Source: Paenibacillus whitsoniae (GTDB lineage: Bacteria > Bacillota > Bacilli > Paenibacillales > NBRC-103111). From it: 64,000 bases of DNA. Below the pieces are notes generated by a model. The model saw nothing but the letters and a program-made list of their open reading frames with translations. It was not told the DNA's origin and did not search any database. Positions 23,145 through 31,586 of this stretch are shown one piece after another. Location: NCBI RefSeq assembly GCF_003955665.1, contig NZ_RXHU01000022.1, positions 124,001-188,000 on the forward strand, in the 5' to 3' direction. The translations under genes were made by a program, and so were the position numbers. How positions within the stretch are numbered: position 1 is the stretch's first letter; every line of letters begins with the position of its first letter.

Positions 23145-24467
23145 TTATTTCTCGTAGGATTTCGCAGCAGATTTTAATTGATCGAAAGCTTGTTCAGGTG
23201 TCACTTTTCCAAAGGAGATTTGGTCACCAACCAAAGCCCAATCTTTATCAATGAAGTTTGTCCAGCCTCCTGGACCGGCTGTCCACGTTTGGCCGTCTTT
23301 TTCTACAGCACGAAGCAGCTCTAAACTCACTTTGTCTACATCGGAGAGGTTCGCTTGCAGCAGCGTTGCTACATCTTTATTCGCTGGCAATCCACGAACC
23401 GTTGTGAGAATTTTTGCCGCTTCCTGATCATTAACAAACCAGTCAACGAACTTCTTGGCTTCTTCCTGTTTTTTGGAATTCGCAGACACCGCCAAGTACA
23501 TGGATGGTTTCAACCAACCTCCCGCTTCGTTTGCACGAGGCATTGTTACCAGGGCATATGCGCCTTTCTTCAAACTATCATAAGTGCCGTAACCGCTGGA
23601 GAAGCAATAGCGCATTAGAATTTTGCCAGCGACCATCAGATCCAGTTTAGGATCATTCTCCTTATCAGAAGCATTCACATCCGCTGGCGGAATTATGCCA
23701 TCCTTGCGCAGTTCCTCAAACTTCTTCGTCCACTCAAGGAAAGTCGCCTGGTCAACATGGAACTTGCCATCATCGGAAATAACCGTACCCTTGCCTTTGG
23801 CGTATTGATATGCGGAGTATACAAAGTAATTGCCGGAGTAGTCTTTCGTAAAGTAAGTACCTGCTGGCAATTTCGATTTGGATTCCTTGGCTAGCGCAAA
23901 GAATTCATCCCAATTCCAACCATTCGCTGGATTCTTAATCCCCAATTTATCCATCGCAGATTTATCATAGATCATACCGAAGCCTACAGAGCCTAACGGT
24001 ATGCCGTATTGCTTGCCGCCTGATTTGCCTCCGGCCAGCAATTTCGGATCGAATTTGCTGACATTGACAGAACTCAGGTCTGCCAATTGCTTGCGGGCTG
24101 CCCAGTCAGGCGTCCAACCTGGATCGAGCTGCACAATATCCGGTGCGTTGTTGGCCGCAGCTTGCGTGGACAATTTATCCAAATAACCATCCATCCCTGA
24201 ATACTCGGGCTCAAAGGTTACGTTGGGGTTGTTTTTCGTATACAACTCTAACGCTTTTAACGTTGCATCATGTCGATTCTGAGCTCCCCACCACATAATT
24301 CTCAGCTTAACTGGCTCACTGGATGCAGCAGTCGTTGGCGCTGCGGATGCTGAGGCCGGATTGCTCGTTGAAGCTGTTTTTTCGCTTGAACTGCCGCATG
24401 CAGCTAACGATCCTGCAATTACCGTCGTTGCGGCCATAACGGTCAGAGAACGCTTCCATTTAAACAT
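23145..24467 (-). CDS. Sugar-binding lipoprotein, ABC family 1
   Basis: 440 residues with a lipoprotein signal (SLAAC, lipidated Cys24) and a Ser/Ala/Thr linker. The mature part begins VKLRIMWWG and has APDIVQLD and a tryptophan-rich GWNWDEFF, usual for family 1 oligosaccharide-binding proteins. CAGGAGGGG precedes the ATG. It starts an operon with the GH67 enzyme; the two permeases follow after a terminator. The inferred ligand is an aldouronate such as methylglucuronoxylotriose. Confidence 0.9.
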   Translation of the reverse strand: MFKWKRSLTVMAATTVIAGSLAACGSSSEKTASTSNPASASAAPTTAASSEPVKLRIMWWGAQNRHDATLKALELYTKNNPNVTFEPEYSGMDGYLDKLSTQAAANNAPDIVQLDPGWTPDWAARKQLADLSSVNVSKFDPKLLAGGKSGGKQYGIPLGSVGFGMIYDKSAMDKLGIKNPANGWNWDEFFALAKESKSKLPAGTYFTKDYSGNYFVYSAYQYAKGKGTVISDDGKFHVDQATFLEWTKKFEELRKDGIIPPADVNASDKENDPKLDLMVAGKILMRYCFSSGYGTYDSLKKGAYALVTMPRANEAGGWLKPSMYLAVSANSKKQEEAKKFVDWFVNDQEAAKILTTVRGLPANKDVATLLQANLSDVDKVSLELLRAVEKDGQTWTAGPGGWTNFIDKDWALVGDQISFGKVTPEQAFDQLKSAAKSYEK

Positions 24468-24508
24468 TGTTACCCCTCCTGATTTATGTGCTTATTGTCT
24501 TACTTGTT

Positions 24509-24514
24509 ATTATA
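24509..24514 (-). promoter_or_regulatory. -10 box before aldouronate binding protein
   Basis: A perfect TATAAT on the minus strand 42 bases before the ATG. No convincing -35 at 17 bases. A second arrangement (TTGAAG, 18 bases, TATATA) lies slightly upstream. The 24468-24766 interval holds only these promoter sequences and the tct terminator. Confidence 0.4.
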
Positions 24515-24640
24515 GTACCAACAGACAGGTGGGATTTATATAAGACTGATGCACGATTTACTTCAAAATTACTCGAAAAATCAGAGAACAACTTAAACAA
24601 CTTCAGCTCGTCCACCAACATCTACATCGCACAGAATGCT

Positions 24641-24690
24641 AAAAAGACCGCCAACCAACCGATTATACAATCGGGAGTGGGCGATCTTTT
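24641..24690 (-). terminator. Terminator of tctCBA
   Basis: An 11-bp outer stem with one mismatch (AAAAGATCGCC / GGCGGTCTTTT) enclosing a second 6-bp hairpin (CCGATT / AATCGG), followed by T residues on the minus strand. It lies 77 bases after the tctA stop. Confidence 0.75.
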
Positions 24691-24766
24691 GATTAAACCT
24701 CTTGCTGACAAGCCAATGAAATCGTAAGTTTATAGGCGTTACCCTCATGTTCCATTTCCGTATGGA

Positions 24767-26293
24767 TTACCCTTCCTCATTTATCAGTACATTCTTTCCT
24801 CTAAGCTTCAATATCAACGGAATTGTAACCCAAATTAGACCGATGATTAGAAATACGAGCGAAACCGGTTTTTGTAAAAAGATCATGAAATCTCCGTTTG
24901 AAATGGTCAGTGCTCTGCGCATATTGTTTTCCATCATAGGTCCTAGAATTAGGCCAAGCACTAGGGGGGCAAGAGGGTAATCATTCTTCGACAAGAAGTA
25001 ACCCGCAAGACCACAGCCCATAATGAGCAAGAGATCAAACGTCGAATATTGAACGGCATACACCCCAAATACAGAAAAGACGATGATTAAAGGAATTAAA
25101 TATTTCGAAGGTGTTTCAATGACTTTGGCAAAAACTTTAACCAACGGCATATTGAGAATCAGCAGCATAAGGTTGCCGACGAACATGCTTGCAATGACAC
25201 CCCATGCTAACTGCGGGTGATCTTGGAATAATAAAGGGCCTGGTTGGACGTTATACATGATGAATGCCCCCATCAAAATGGCGGTCGTCCCAGAAGACGG
25301 AATCCCTAGGGTTAAGAGTGGAATCATCGCTCCTCCCGATGCGGCATTATTCGCAGATTCCGGGGAGGCTACGCCTTCAATGGCTCCCTTGCCGAATTTC
25401 TCTGGATGTTTACTAATCTTTTTTTCCACAATGTAAGCAAAGAATGAAGCAAGGATCGCGCCCGCGCCAGGGAGTAACCCGATGAAAAAGCCAAGCACAG
25501 AACCGCGTGCAATGGGTGCCGCGCTGTCTTTCATATCTTGTTTCGTTGGCAGGATACGATTGATTTTGGCAATCTCTCCATCATTTCCTTCGCGCCCAAG
25601 AATGGTTTTGAACACTTCTCCAACAGCAAATGTACCTACTGCCACGGTCAGGAACTCAAGTCCTTGATACAACTCAGGAATGCCAAACGTAAATCGTTCT
25701 ACGCCCGAAACGTTATCAATACCAATCGTCGCTAACAATAAACCGAACGCCGTCATGATTAGTGCTTTGACCATCGATTTGCCTGCAAGCCCACTAATTG
25801 CGAGTAAGCCAAGGACCATAAGCGAGAAATATTCAGCAGGTCCGAACTTAATCGCAACAGCAGATAGAGGACGAGCCAAGAAGATAAGACCAATCAGTGA
25901 TATGATTCCCGCTACAAAAGAACCGATTGCTGATATTGCCAGTGCAGCACCCGCTCTACCCTGTTTGGCCATTTGATAGCCATCCAAGGTTGTGACGACG
26001 GAAGAGGATTCGCCTGGCGTGTTTAACAGAATCGACGTTGTCGAACCCCCATACATCGCCCCGTAATACACCCCTGCTAGCAAAATGATCGAGCTTGTGG
26101 CTGCTTCTTCAGGACCTAAACCTGCAGTCATCGTTGCCGTGATCGGAATGAGAAGCGCCACACCGCTCATTGGACCGATTCCAGGAAGCACGCCTACAAC
26201 CGTACCAATCAAGACACCAAGAAAAACAAAAATAACATTGTGCCACTGCATAGCCGTGCCTAATCCGTGAACCACATAATCCAAAGTGCTCAT
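24767..26293 (-). CDS. tctA: Tripartite tricarboxylate transporter, large permease TctA
   Basis: 508 residues with about eleven to twelve membrane helices. Family signatures are GVLPGIGPMSGVALLIPITA near the N-terminus, the repeat-related GLLPGAGAILASFF, and SPESANNAASGGAMIPLL. TTT systems use the ion gradient, not ATP, to take up carboxylates delivered by TctC. The ATG is one base after the tctB stop. The neighbouring CitA/DcuS-type sensor and galactarate operon suggest a dicarboxylic sugar acid as substrate. Confidence 0.95.
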   Translation of the reverse strand: MSTLDYVVHGLGTAMQWHNVIFVFLGVLIGTVVGVLPGIGPMSGVALLIPITATMTAGLGPEEAATSSIILLAGVYYGAMYGGSTTSILLNTPGESSSVVTTLDGYQMAKQGRAGAALAISAIGSFVAGIISLIGLIFLARPLSAVAIKFGPAEYFSLMVLGLLAISGLAGKSMVKALIMTAFGLLLATIGIDNVSGVERFTFGIPELYQGLEFLTVAVGTFAVGEVFKTILGREGNDGEIAKINRILPTKQDMKDSAAPIARGSVLGFFIGLLPGAGAILASFFAYIVEKKISKHPEKFGKGAIEGVASPESANNAASGGAMIPLLTLGIPSSGTTAILMGAFIMYNVQPGPLLFQDHPQLAWGVIASMFVGNLMLLILNMPLVKVFAKVIETPSKYLIPLIIVFSVFGVYAVQYSTFDLLLIMGCGLAGYFLSKNDYPLAPLVLGLILGPMMENNMRRALTISNGDFMIFLQKPVSLVFLIIGLIWVTIPLILKLRGKNVLINEEG

Positions 26294-26294
26294 C

Positions 26295-26756
26295 TCATGC
26301 CCCCCCTAACCAAGATGGAAATCCGGGAAGCGAACCATCCAGTAGATGTACATATAAGTAATAAACGCCATATGAGAAACAAGCTGCTATAAGTAAGGAA
26401 ACCCATACTTTTCCCTTTTGCATCGTTTGGAAGCCAATCATAAGAAAAAGGAACGTAGAAATGACGAATCCGATATCTTCAAGGAAATAGGCATATAAAA
26501 CTGCTGCTATGAAAATAATGACAAATCGTTTGTAGTCTAAATCTTCTTTCTGCTTCTCTGCGCGCGGCTTCCTGAATGTCTCATAAATAAGACGAATACT
26601 CATCAAAGACAAGAATGCTCCCAAAATCATCGGAAAGATATTGGCGCCCACATTGCTTCCGTAAGCACTTGTGGAAATACTTAAAGAGCCAACCAAAAAT
26701 GCAAGGCCAATGGCGAAAAAAGCAATGCCTGCATAGCGGTCAAAAGTCGAATTCAT
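26295..26756 (-). CDS. tctB: Tripartite tricarboxylate transporter, small permease TctB
   Basis: 153 residues with four predicted helices, the usual size of TctB, the poorly conserved small membrane subunit. GGAGG lies seven bases before the ATG. It is separated from tctC by 63 bp containing a perfect stem-loop and followed by tctA after one base. Confidence 0.9.
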   Translation of the reverse strand: MNSTFDRYAGIAFFAIGLAFLVGSLSISTSAYGSNVGANIFPMILGAFLSLMSIRLIYETFRKPRAEKQKEDLDYKRFVIIFIAAVLYAYFLEDIGFVISTFLFLMIGFQTMQKGKVWVSLLIAACFSYGVYYLYVHLLDGSLPGFPSWLGGA

Positions 26757-26777
26757 TTCTTAGCCTCCTACCCAAGG

Positions 26778-26808
26778 TCAAGAGAGAAGAGATGATCTTC
26801 TCTCTTGA
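26778..26808 (-). other. Stem-loop between tctC and tctB
   Basis: Perfect 13-bp stem (TCAAGAGAGAAGA / TCTTCTCTCTTGA) with a 5-base loop, 11 bases after the tctC stop and without a T-run. It probably uncouples the level of the abundant binding protein from that of the membrane subunits. Confidence 0.65.
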
Positions 26809-26819
26809 TGCTTTAGGTT

Positions 26820-27842
26820 TTATTTCTGCATGCCCAACGCTGTCAGCATATCTTTTAGTTGTGTATCTTGTTGGCCTAAGAAAGCTTTGAAGTCGTCCGC
26901 TTTTTTATAATCCGTTTGCCAGCTGTTAGCTTGCATTTCTTTTTTCCATGCATCAGACTCTACCATTTGTTTAATGGTATCTTCCCAGTATTTCTTGGCG
27001 TCAGCTGACATATCTTTCGGTCCGAAAATACCGCGCCAAATCAAAAACTCTGCATCAACACCCTGCTCCTTCATGGTTGGAACATCTTTCAAGCTTCCGC
27101 CAAGTCGCGCTGGAGCTGCAACAGCAAGTATTCGGATTTTCCCTGCTTTCACATATTGATCTAAGGAAGAAGCATCCGTTCCTAAGACATCCGCATTTCC
27201 ACCTAGCAATGCAGTTACGGCTTCGCCGCCACCATCATAGGAAACATATTTCACTTTTTTGGGGTCAATCCCATATTTGAATGCGGGTAAAATCGAAACC
27301 AAGTGATCCATCGAGCCTGGTGCCGACCCACCAGCAACGGTAAGCTTTGTAGGATCTGCCTTCATATCATCAAGCAAAGCTTTGAGATCCTTATATTTCG
27401 AATTAGCTGCTACAGCCACAGCACCGTAATCTTTCGTCAACTGGGCTAGCGGCGTCGTGTCCTGATAACCGTAAGGCGTGTTTCCTTCTTTTTTCAGATG
27501 ATTAATGAGGATTGGAGGCGAACTGACGAACAACTTATAGTTATCTTTGATATCTTTCGTTGCGTATTCCGCCATAAATACGGTACCGCCACCACCTGGC
27601 TTATTTTCAACGGAAATGGGTTTATCAACAGCTTTCGTTTCGGTCAACACTTTAGCGATCGTGCGTGCAGTCATGTCCCAACCGCCACCTGCACCTGATG
27701 GAGCAATAATACTTAGTGCTTTTTCTGGATAATTAGATTTCGAAGCTGGTTTCGCGGTGTTATTACCACAAGCAGCCAAGCTTACTGCAAGAACGCTAAC
27801 AGCTGTTACTTTCCAAGACATTGAGATAAGTTGGTTTATCAA
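26820..27842 (-). CDS. tctC: Tripartite tricarboxylate transporter, binding protein TctC
   Basis: 340 residues: a lipoprotein signal (SLAAC, Cys25), then a mature part beginning YPEKALSIIAPSGAGGGWD with AEYATKD and ENKPGGGG, the pattern of Bug/TctC proteins, which bind carboxylates through two water-mediated contacts. An ATG at 27857 opens the frame but has no ribosome-binding site; GGAGGGG lies inside it and is correctly spaced for the TTG at 27842, which is chosen. First gene of tctCBA, with a cre-like sequence upstream. Confidence 0.92.
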   Translation of the reverse strand: MINQLISMSWKVTAVSVLAVSLAACGNNTAKPASKSNYPEKALSIIAPSGAGGGWDMTARTIAKVLTETKAVDKPISVENKPGGGGTVFMAEYATKDIKDNYKLFVSSPPILINHLKKEGNTPYGYQDTTPLAQLTKDYGAVAVAANSKYKDLKALLDDMKADPTKLTVAGGSAPGSMDHLVSILPAFKYGIDPKKVKYVSYDGGGEAVTALLGGNADVLGTDASSLDQYVKAGKIRILAVAAPARLGGSLKDVPTMKEQGVDAEFLIWRGIFGPKDMSADAKKYWEDTIKQMVESDAWKKEMQANSWQTDYKKADDFKAFLGQQDTQLKDMLTALGMQK

Positions 27843-27888
27843 ATGAAACCCCTCCATGTTTGATAAATCGTTTTTTGTATCCGTTTAC

Positions 27889-27903
27889 TTTAAAGCGCTT
27901 TCA
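27889..27903 (+). promoter_or_regulatory. cre-like site before tctCBA
   Basis: TTTAAAGCGCTTTCA matches the cre consensus WTGNAANCGNWNNCW with one mismatch (third position) and contains the palindromic AAAGCGCTTT core. It lies 47 bases upstream of the TTG start of tctC. Confidence 0.5.
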
Positions 27904-27961
27904 GAATAGCATCTCAAATTACATGTTGGGAAGTTTATGGCGATTAGTTGTAATAACTCCG

Positions 27962-27988
27962 TTTTGACCATTTTGTTCATATTGTTCA
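27962..27988 (+). promoter_or_regulatory. Direct repeats between tctC and sensor kinase gene
   Basis: Three near-identical steps at 9-10 base intervals: TTTTGACCA, TTTTGTTCA and ATTGTTCA, including two exact TTGTTCA (27973-27979, 27982-27988). AT-rich direct repeats are typical of CitB/DcuR-type binding sites; assignment to the regulator at 29679-30392 is inference. Confidence 0.4.
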
Positions 27989-28069
27989 CGGAGCTGGATA
28001 CCCTATAACCGTCAAAATGAGAACGCTTTATGTTACAATACAAACAAAAACAGGGGGTCGGCGAGGAAA

Positions 28070-29704
28070 ATGAGGCTTCAAACCAAGCTTATCCTTATCA
28101 TTTGTTCGTTTCTTTCCATCGTAATTATCAGTCTAAGCAGTATCTTTTATTACATCATGACTACAGCACTAGAAGATCAAATTGGCACACGCGCCTTAAA
28201 AGTTGCTGAAACGGTTTCTAATATGCCTGACATTCGCAATGCTTTTCTAACCACTGACCCCTCTAAGATCATTCAGCCACTTGTTGAAAAAATAAGAGAT
28301 CAGATCGATGCCGAGTACATCGTCGTCGGGAATCGCGAAGGCATTCGTTTCTCCCACCCCATTCCTGACAGGATTGGAAAAGAAATGGTCGGCGGCGACA
28401 ACGGGCCCGTACTGGAAGGCCAATCGATCATTTCCAAAGCGATTGGCTCTCTCGGTCCTTCACTTCGCGGTAAAGCGCCCATTTTCGATGAGCAAGGCAC
28501 AGTGATCGGCATTGTGTCCGTAGGATTTCTTACAAAAGATATTCATTCCATTACGTATACCTATCAATCGCGTATCGAGTTCATCTCCCTTATCGTCCTT
28601 ATTTTTGGCCTGATCGGTTCTGTCCTTATTGCACGTAATGTCCGACGGGCTATTCACGGCTTGGAGCCCAAAGAAATCGGTGAGCTTTATACCGAGAAAC
28701 AGGCTATTTTACAAACCATCCGAGAAGGAATCATCGCCGTAAACCGTGAAGGCATTGTTACAATGGCGAATCGTTATGCTTTGCAGCTTATGCAGCTGCC
28801 GATCAGTGCCAAAATTACAGGTAGGCATATCGAAGATGTCATACCGAACACCCGATTGAATGAGGTCGTACGTACTGGCGAGGCCGAATTCGATCATGAA
28901 ATGCTCATAGGCGATCATGAGGTTATCGTCAACCGAGTGCCGATTATCAATCGGAAGCATGGTGTAACCGGAGCCGTCTCGAGCTTTCGAAGCAAATCCG
29001 AGCTGTATCGATTGGCGGAGGAGTTATCTCAGGTGAAACGCTTCGCGGAAGCCCTACGTGCCCAGACACACGAGTTCTCGAACAAGCTGTATGTCATTTC
29101 CGGACTTATCCAGCTGGAATCTTACCAGGAGGCCATTGATCTTATCTCCAAAGAATCCGATGTGCACCAGAATTGGGTGCAATTCATCATGACCGAAATC
29201 CCTGATCCCATGATCGGAGGCTTGTTAATTGGCAAATTCAATCATGCTCAAGAGAAGAAATTAACTTTTGAAATTGATCCCGAAAGCTCATTTAGAGACA
29301 TACCTGCAGAGATGGATCGAAATTTGCTTGTTACCATCATAGGCAATCTCATTGATAATGCCATGGAGGCCGTACTCGCAGCGGAAGAACGAAAGGCTCC
29401 TTATGTGAAGTTATTTCTAACTGATCTTGGCGAGGATCTGATCATTGAATGCGAGGACTGTGGCATTGGTATTCCGGACGAGATAGGGAACACTGTGTTT
29501 GAGAAGGGCTTCTCAACGAAAGCAGGTGACCGCGGCATCGGACTGGCCTTAGTTCAACACGCTGTGCACAAACTCAACGGATATATTACCTTTCAAAAAA
29601 ATCCTGAATGCGGCACCATTTTTACGGTCGCCATCCCGAAATATCCAAATTCGACAGCGAGGAGACCTTTCCCCGATCATGGAACATCAACAACCGGCCA
29701 TTGA
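28070..29704 (+). CDS. CitA/DcuS-type carboxylate sensor histidine kinase
   Basis: 544 residues. Membrane helix about 7-30, a periplasmic-type sCache (PAS-fold) sensor with GIRFSHPIPDRIGKEM, a second helix about 170-190, a cytoplasmic PAS domain (IREGIIAVNREGIVTMANRY), the family H-box RAQTHEFSNKLYVISGL, and an HATPase domain (CEDCGIGIPDE, GDRGIGLALV). Such kinases sense citrate, C4-dicarboxylates or tartrate outside the cell. It is divergent from tctCBA and overlaps the downstream regulator gene by 26 bp. Confidence 0.94.
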   Translation: MRLQTKLILIICSFLSIVIISLSSIFYYIMTTALEDQIGTRALKVAETVSNMPDIRNAFLTTDPSKIIQPLVEKIRDQIDAEYIVVGNREGIRFSHPIPDRIGKEMVGGDNGPVLEGQSIISKAIGSLGPSLRGKAPIFDEQGTVIGIVSVGFLTKDIHSITYTYQSRIEFISLIVLIFGLIGSVLIARNVRRAIHGLEPKEIGELYTEKQAILQTIREGIIAVNREGIVTMANRYALQLMQLPISAKITGRHIEDVIPNTRLNEVVRTGEAEFDHEMLIGDHEVIVNRVPIINRKHGVTGAVSSFRSKSELYRLAEELSQVKRFAEALRAQTHEFSNKLYVISGLIQLESYQEAIDLISKESDVHQNWVQFIMTEIPDPMIGGLLIGKFNHAQEKKLTFEIDPESSFRDIPAEMDRNLLVTIIGNLIDNAMEAVLAAEERKAPYVKLFLTDLGEDLIIECEDCGIGIPDEIGNTVFEKGFSTKAGDRGIGLALVQHAVHKLNGYITFQKNPECGTIFTVAIPKYPNSTARRPFPDHGTSTTGH

Positions 29705-30392
29705 GGTGCTAATTATTGAAGACGATGTAAAAATCGCCGAAATTAACCGAAGGTTCATTGAAAAAGTAGACCATTTCCGCGTTGTCGGAATCGCTACCGA
29801 TGACGTTCAGGCCAAAGAGCAATTAGACATCTTACGGCCAGATTTAGTGCTGCTTGACGTTTATTTCCCAGACGCCAATGGTCTAGACATGCTCTCGTAT
29901 ATTCGCCAGCATTTCAGGGATACGGATGTCATCATGATCACAGCTGCCAAAGAGATAGAGGCGATACGGGAAGCTGTTCGGAGCGGTGCGTTCGATTATA
30001 TTATGAAACCGCTGATCTTTAACAGGTTACAGGAAACCCTGTTGCGTTATCTTGACTTTCATCGAGAGCTGAATCGTTTACATCACAGCGGTTCTATTAA
30101 TCAAAGCGACGTCGATCGCCTCATTTCGGGAACAAGTAAAAAGGAATTCCGCAATGAGAATTCCTATCTTCCTAAAGGCATCGATAAGTTGACATTAGTC
30201 AAAATTGTTCAAGCGATTTCTACCGCGGCAAACGGAATGTCCGCAGAACAAATTGCCAAAGAAATAGGCGTCAGTCGTTCGACTGGACGCCGCTATTTGG
30301 AGCATTTGGTTGCTTCAGGCGAGGTATTCGCTGATCTGACCTACGGTGTCGTTGGCCGCCCCGAGAGAGTGTATCGGAAAAGGGATACTTAA
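29679..30392 (+). CDS. CitB/DcuR-type response regulator
   Basis: 237 residues: receiver domain with E14-D15-D16, phospho-acceptor D60 in VLLDVYFP, Lys in IMKP, and a C-terminal helix-turn-helix (MSAEQIAKEIGVSRSTGRRY) characteristic of the DcuR/CitB group. Its start lies inside the kinase gene, an overlap typical of these pairs. Likely target: tctCBA and perhaps the galactarate genes. The stop is only 2 bp from that of the convergent glycerate kinase gene, with no terminator between. Confidence 0.93.
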   Translation: MEHQQPAIEVLIIEDDVKIAEINRRFIEKVDHFRVVGIATDDVQAKEQLDILRPDLVLLDVYFPDANGLDMLSYIRQHFRDTDVIMITAAKEIEAIREAVRSGAFDYIMKPLIFNRLQETLLRYLDFHRELNRLHHSGSINQSDVDRLISGTSKKEFRNENSYLPKGIDKLTLVKIVQAISTAANGMSAEQIAKEIGVSRSTGRRYLEHLVASGEVFADLTYGVVGRPERVYRKRDT

Positions 30393-30394
30393 TG

Positions 30395-31555
30395 CTAACT
30401 ATCTATTTTCCCAGTGTGAATTCGCATTCCAATTGCAATTAATCGGCACATGCGGGCCGTAGCGGCTTCTACCAGTTCCTCTGCCTGCTCGATACAGGCC
30501 GCAAGCTCCATGGCCCTGGGAACAATGCTGAGCAGGGCGTCTATTCCGTGCTGCAACACGGTGTCAGCCTCGTGTCCCAAGCCCCCGGACAAGATGACCG
30601 TCGGGACACCGGCTCGTTTGGCCAAAGCCGCTACGCCAATCGGAGCTTTGCCGAAGGCTGTTTGGTAGTCCGTGGACCCTTCTCCGGTCACAACGAGATC
30701 TGCTTCACGTACCATGCCTTCAAACCCGACTGCCTCCAGCACAATGGGAACCCCGGGCAGCAGCTTCGCGTTCGTAAAAAACAGAAGGCCGGCTCCCAGT
30801 CCTCCCGCCGCACCTGCCCCAGGCTGATTCGCGACGTCCTTGTCCGTAGCGGCCGCCGCAACAGCAGCGAAATGCTGCAGTGCGCCATCCAACTGCTGCA
30901 CCATGACAGCGTCGGCCCCTTTCTGGGGACCGAAAACGGCAGAGGCCCCCCGCGGTCCGCACAGCGGATTATCCACGTCGCAAGCCACATCAATCGTTGT
31001 CTCCGCCAGGCGCGGATCCAGGCCGGATAAGTCAATTCGTGCTAACCGGGCTAAAGCCGCACCGCCAACCGGGAGCTCACGCTCTTCAGCATCGTAGAAC
31101 CTAACGCCAAGCGCTTGAGCCATTCCCGCTCCTGCGTCGTTCGTTGCGCTGCCGCCAAGTCCGAGGATCACTTGGCGCGCGCCTCGATCCAGCGCAGCGA
31201 GAATCAGCTGCCCTACACCATAGGTCGTCGTATGCAGCGGATTACACGCTGCAGCCGGAACCAAAGGCAGCCCGGATGCCGCGGCCATCTCGATAACTGC
31301 TGTTCGACCGTCTCCAAGCATCCCCCAGAAAGAATCTACGGGTTCTCCGAGCGGACCTGTCACACGCGCCGATAGCATTTGTCCACCGGTAGCACGCACA
31401 AGCGCTTCAACCGTTCCTTCACCGCCATCGGCAATCGGAAGCTTTACCACATCGGCAGTTGAGAAAATACGACGGATGCCTCTCTCCATCGCATCCGCGA
31501 CGCCGATGGCGGACAAACTCCCCTTATAAGAATCGGGTGCTACAATAATTCGCAT
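30395..31555 (-). CDS. garK: Glycerate 2-kinase, GlxK/GarK family
   Basis: 386 residues, normal for this family, which converts D-glycerate plus ATP to 2-phosphoglycerate. The N-terminus MRIIVAPDSYKGSLSA and the internal ADGGEGTVEALV, GLGGSATNDAGAGMAQALG and VVTGEGSTDYQTAFGKAP are family signatures. It is the last gene of the galactarate operon and sends its product into lower glycolysis. The gene is noticeably more GC-rich than the tct genes beside it. Confidence 0.94.
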   Translation of the reverse strand: MRIIVAPDSYKGSLSAIGVADAMERGIRRIFSTADVVKLPIADGGEGTVEALVRATGGQMLSARVTGPLGEPVDSFWGMLGDGRTAVIEMAAASGLPLVPAAACNPLHTTTYGVGQLILAALDRGARQVILGLGGSATNDAGAGMAQALGVRFYDAEERELPVGGAALARLARIDLSGLDPRLAETTIDVACDVDNPLCGPRGASAVFGPQKGADAVMVQQLDGALQHFAAVAAAATDKDVANQPGAGAAGGLGAGLLFFTNAKLLPGVPIVLEAVGFEGMVREADLVVTGEGSTDYQTAFGKAPIGVAALAKRAGVPTVILSGGLGHEADTVLQHGIDALLSIVPRAMELAACIEQAEELVEAATARMCRLIAIGMRIHTGKIDS

Positions 31556-31586
31556 GGCTCGCTATCACCCCGCCTAAGAGCTCTGG

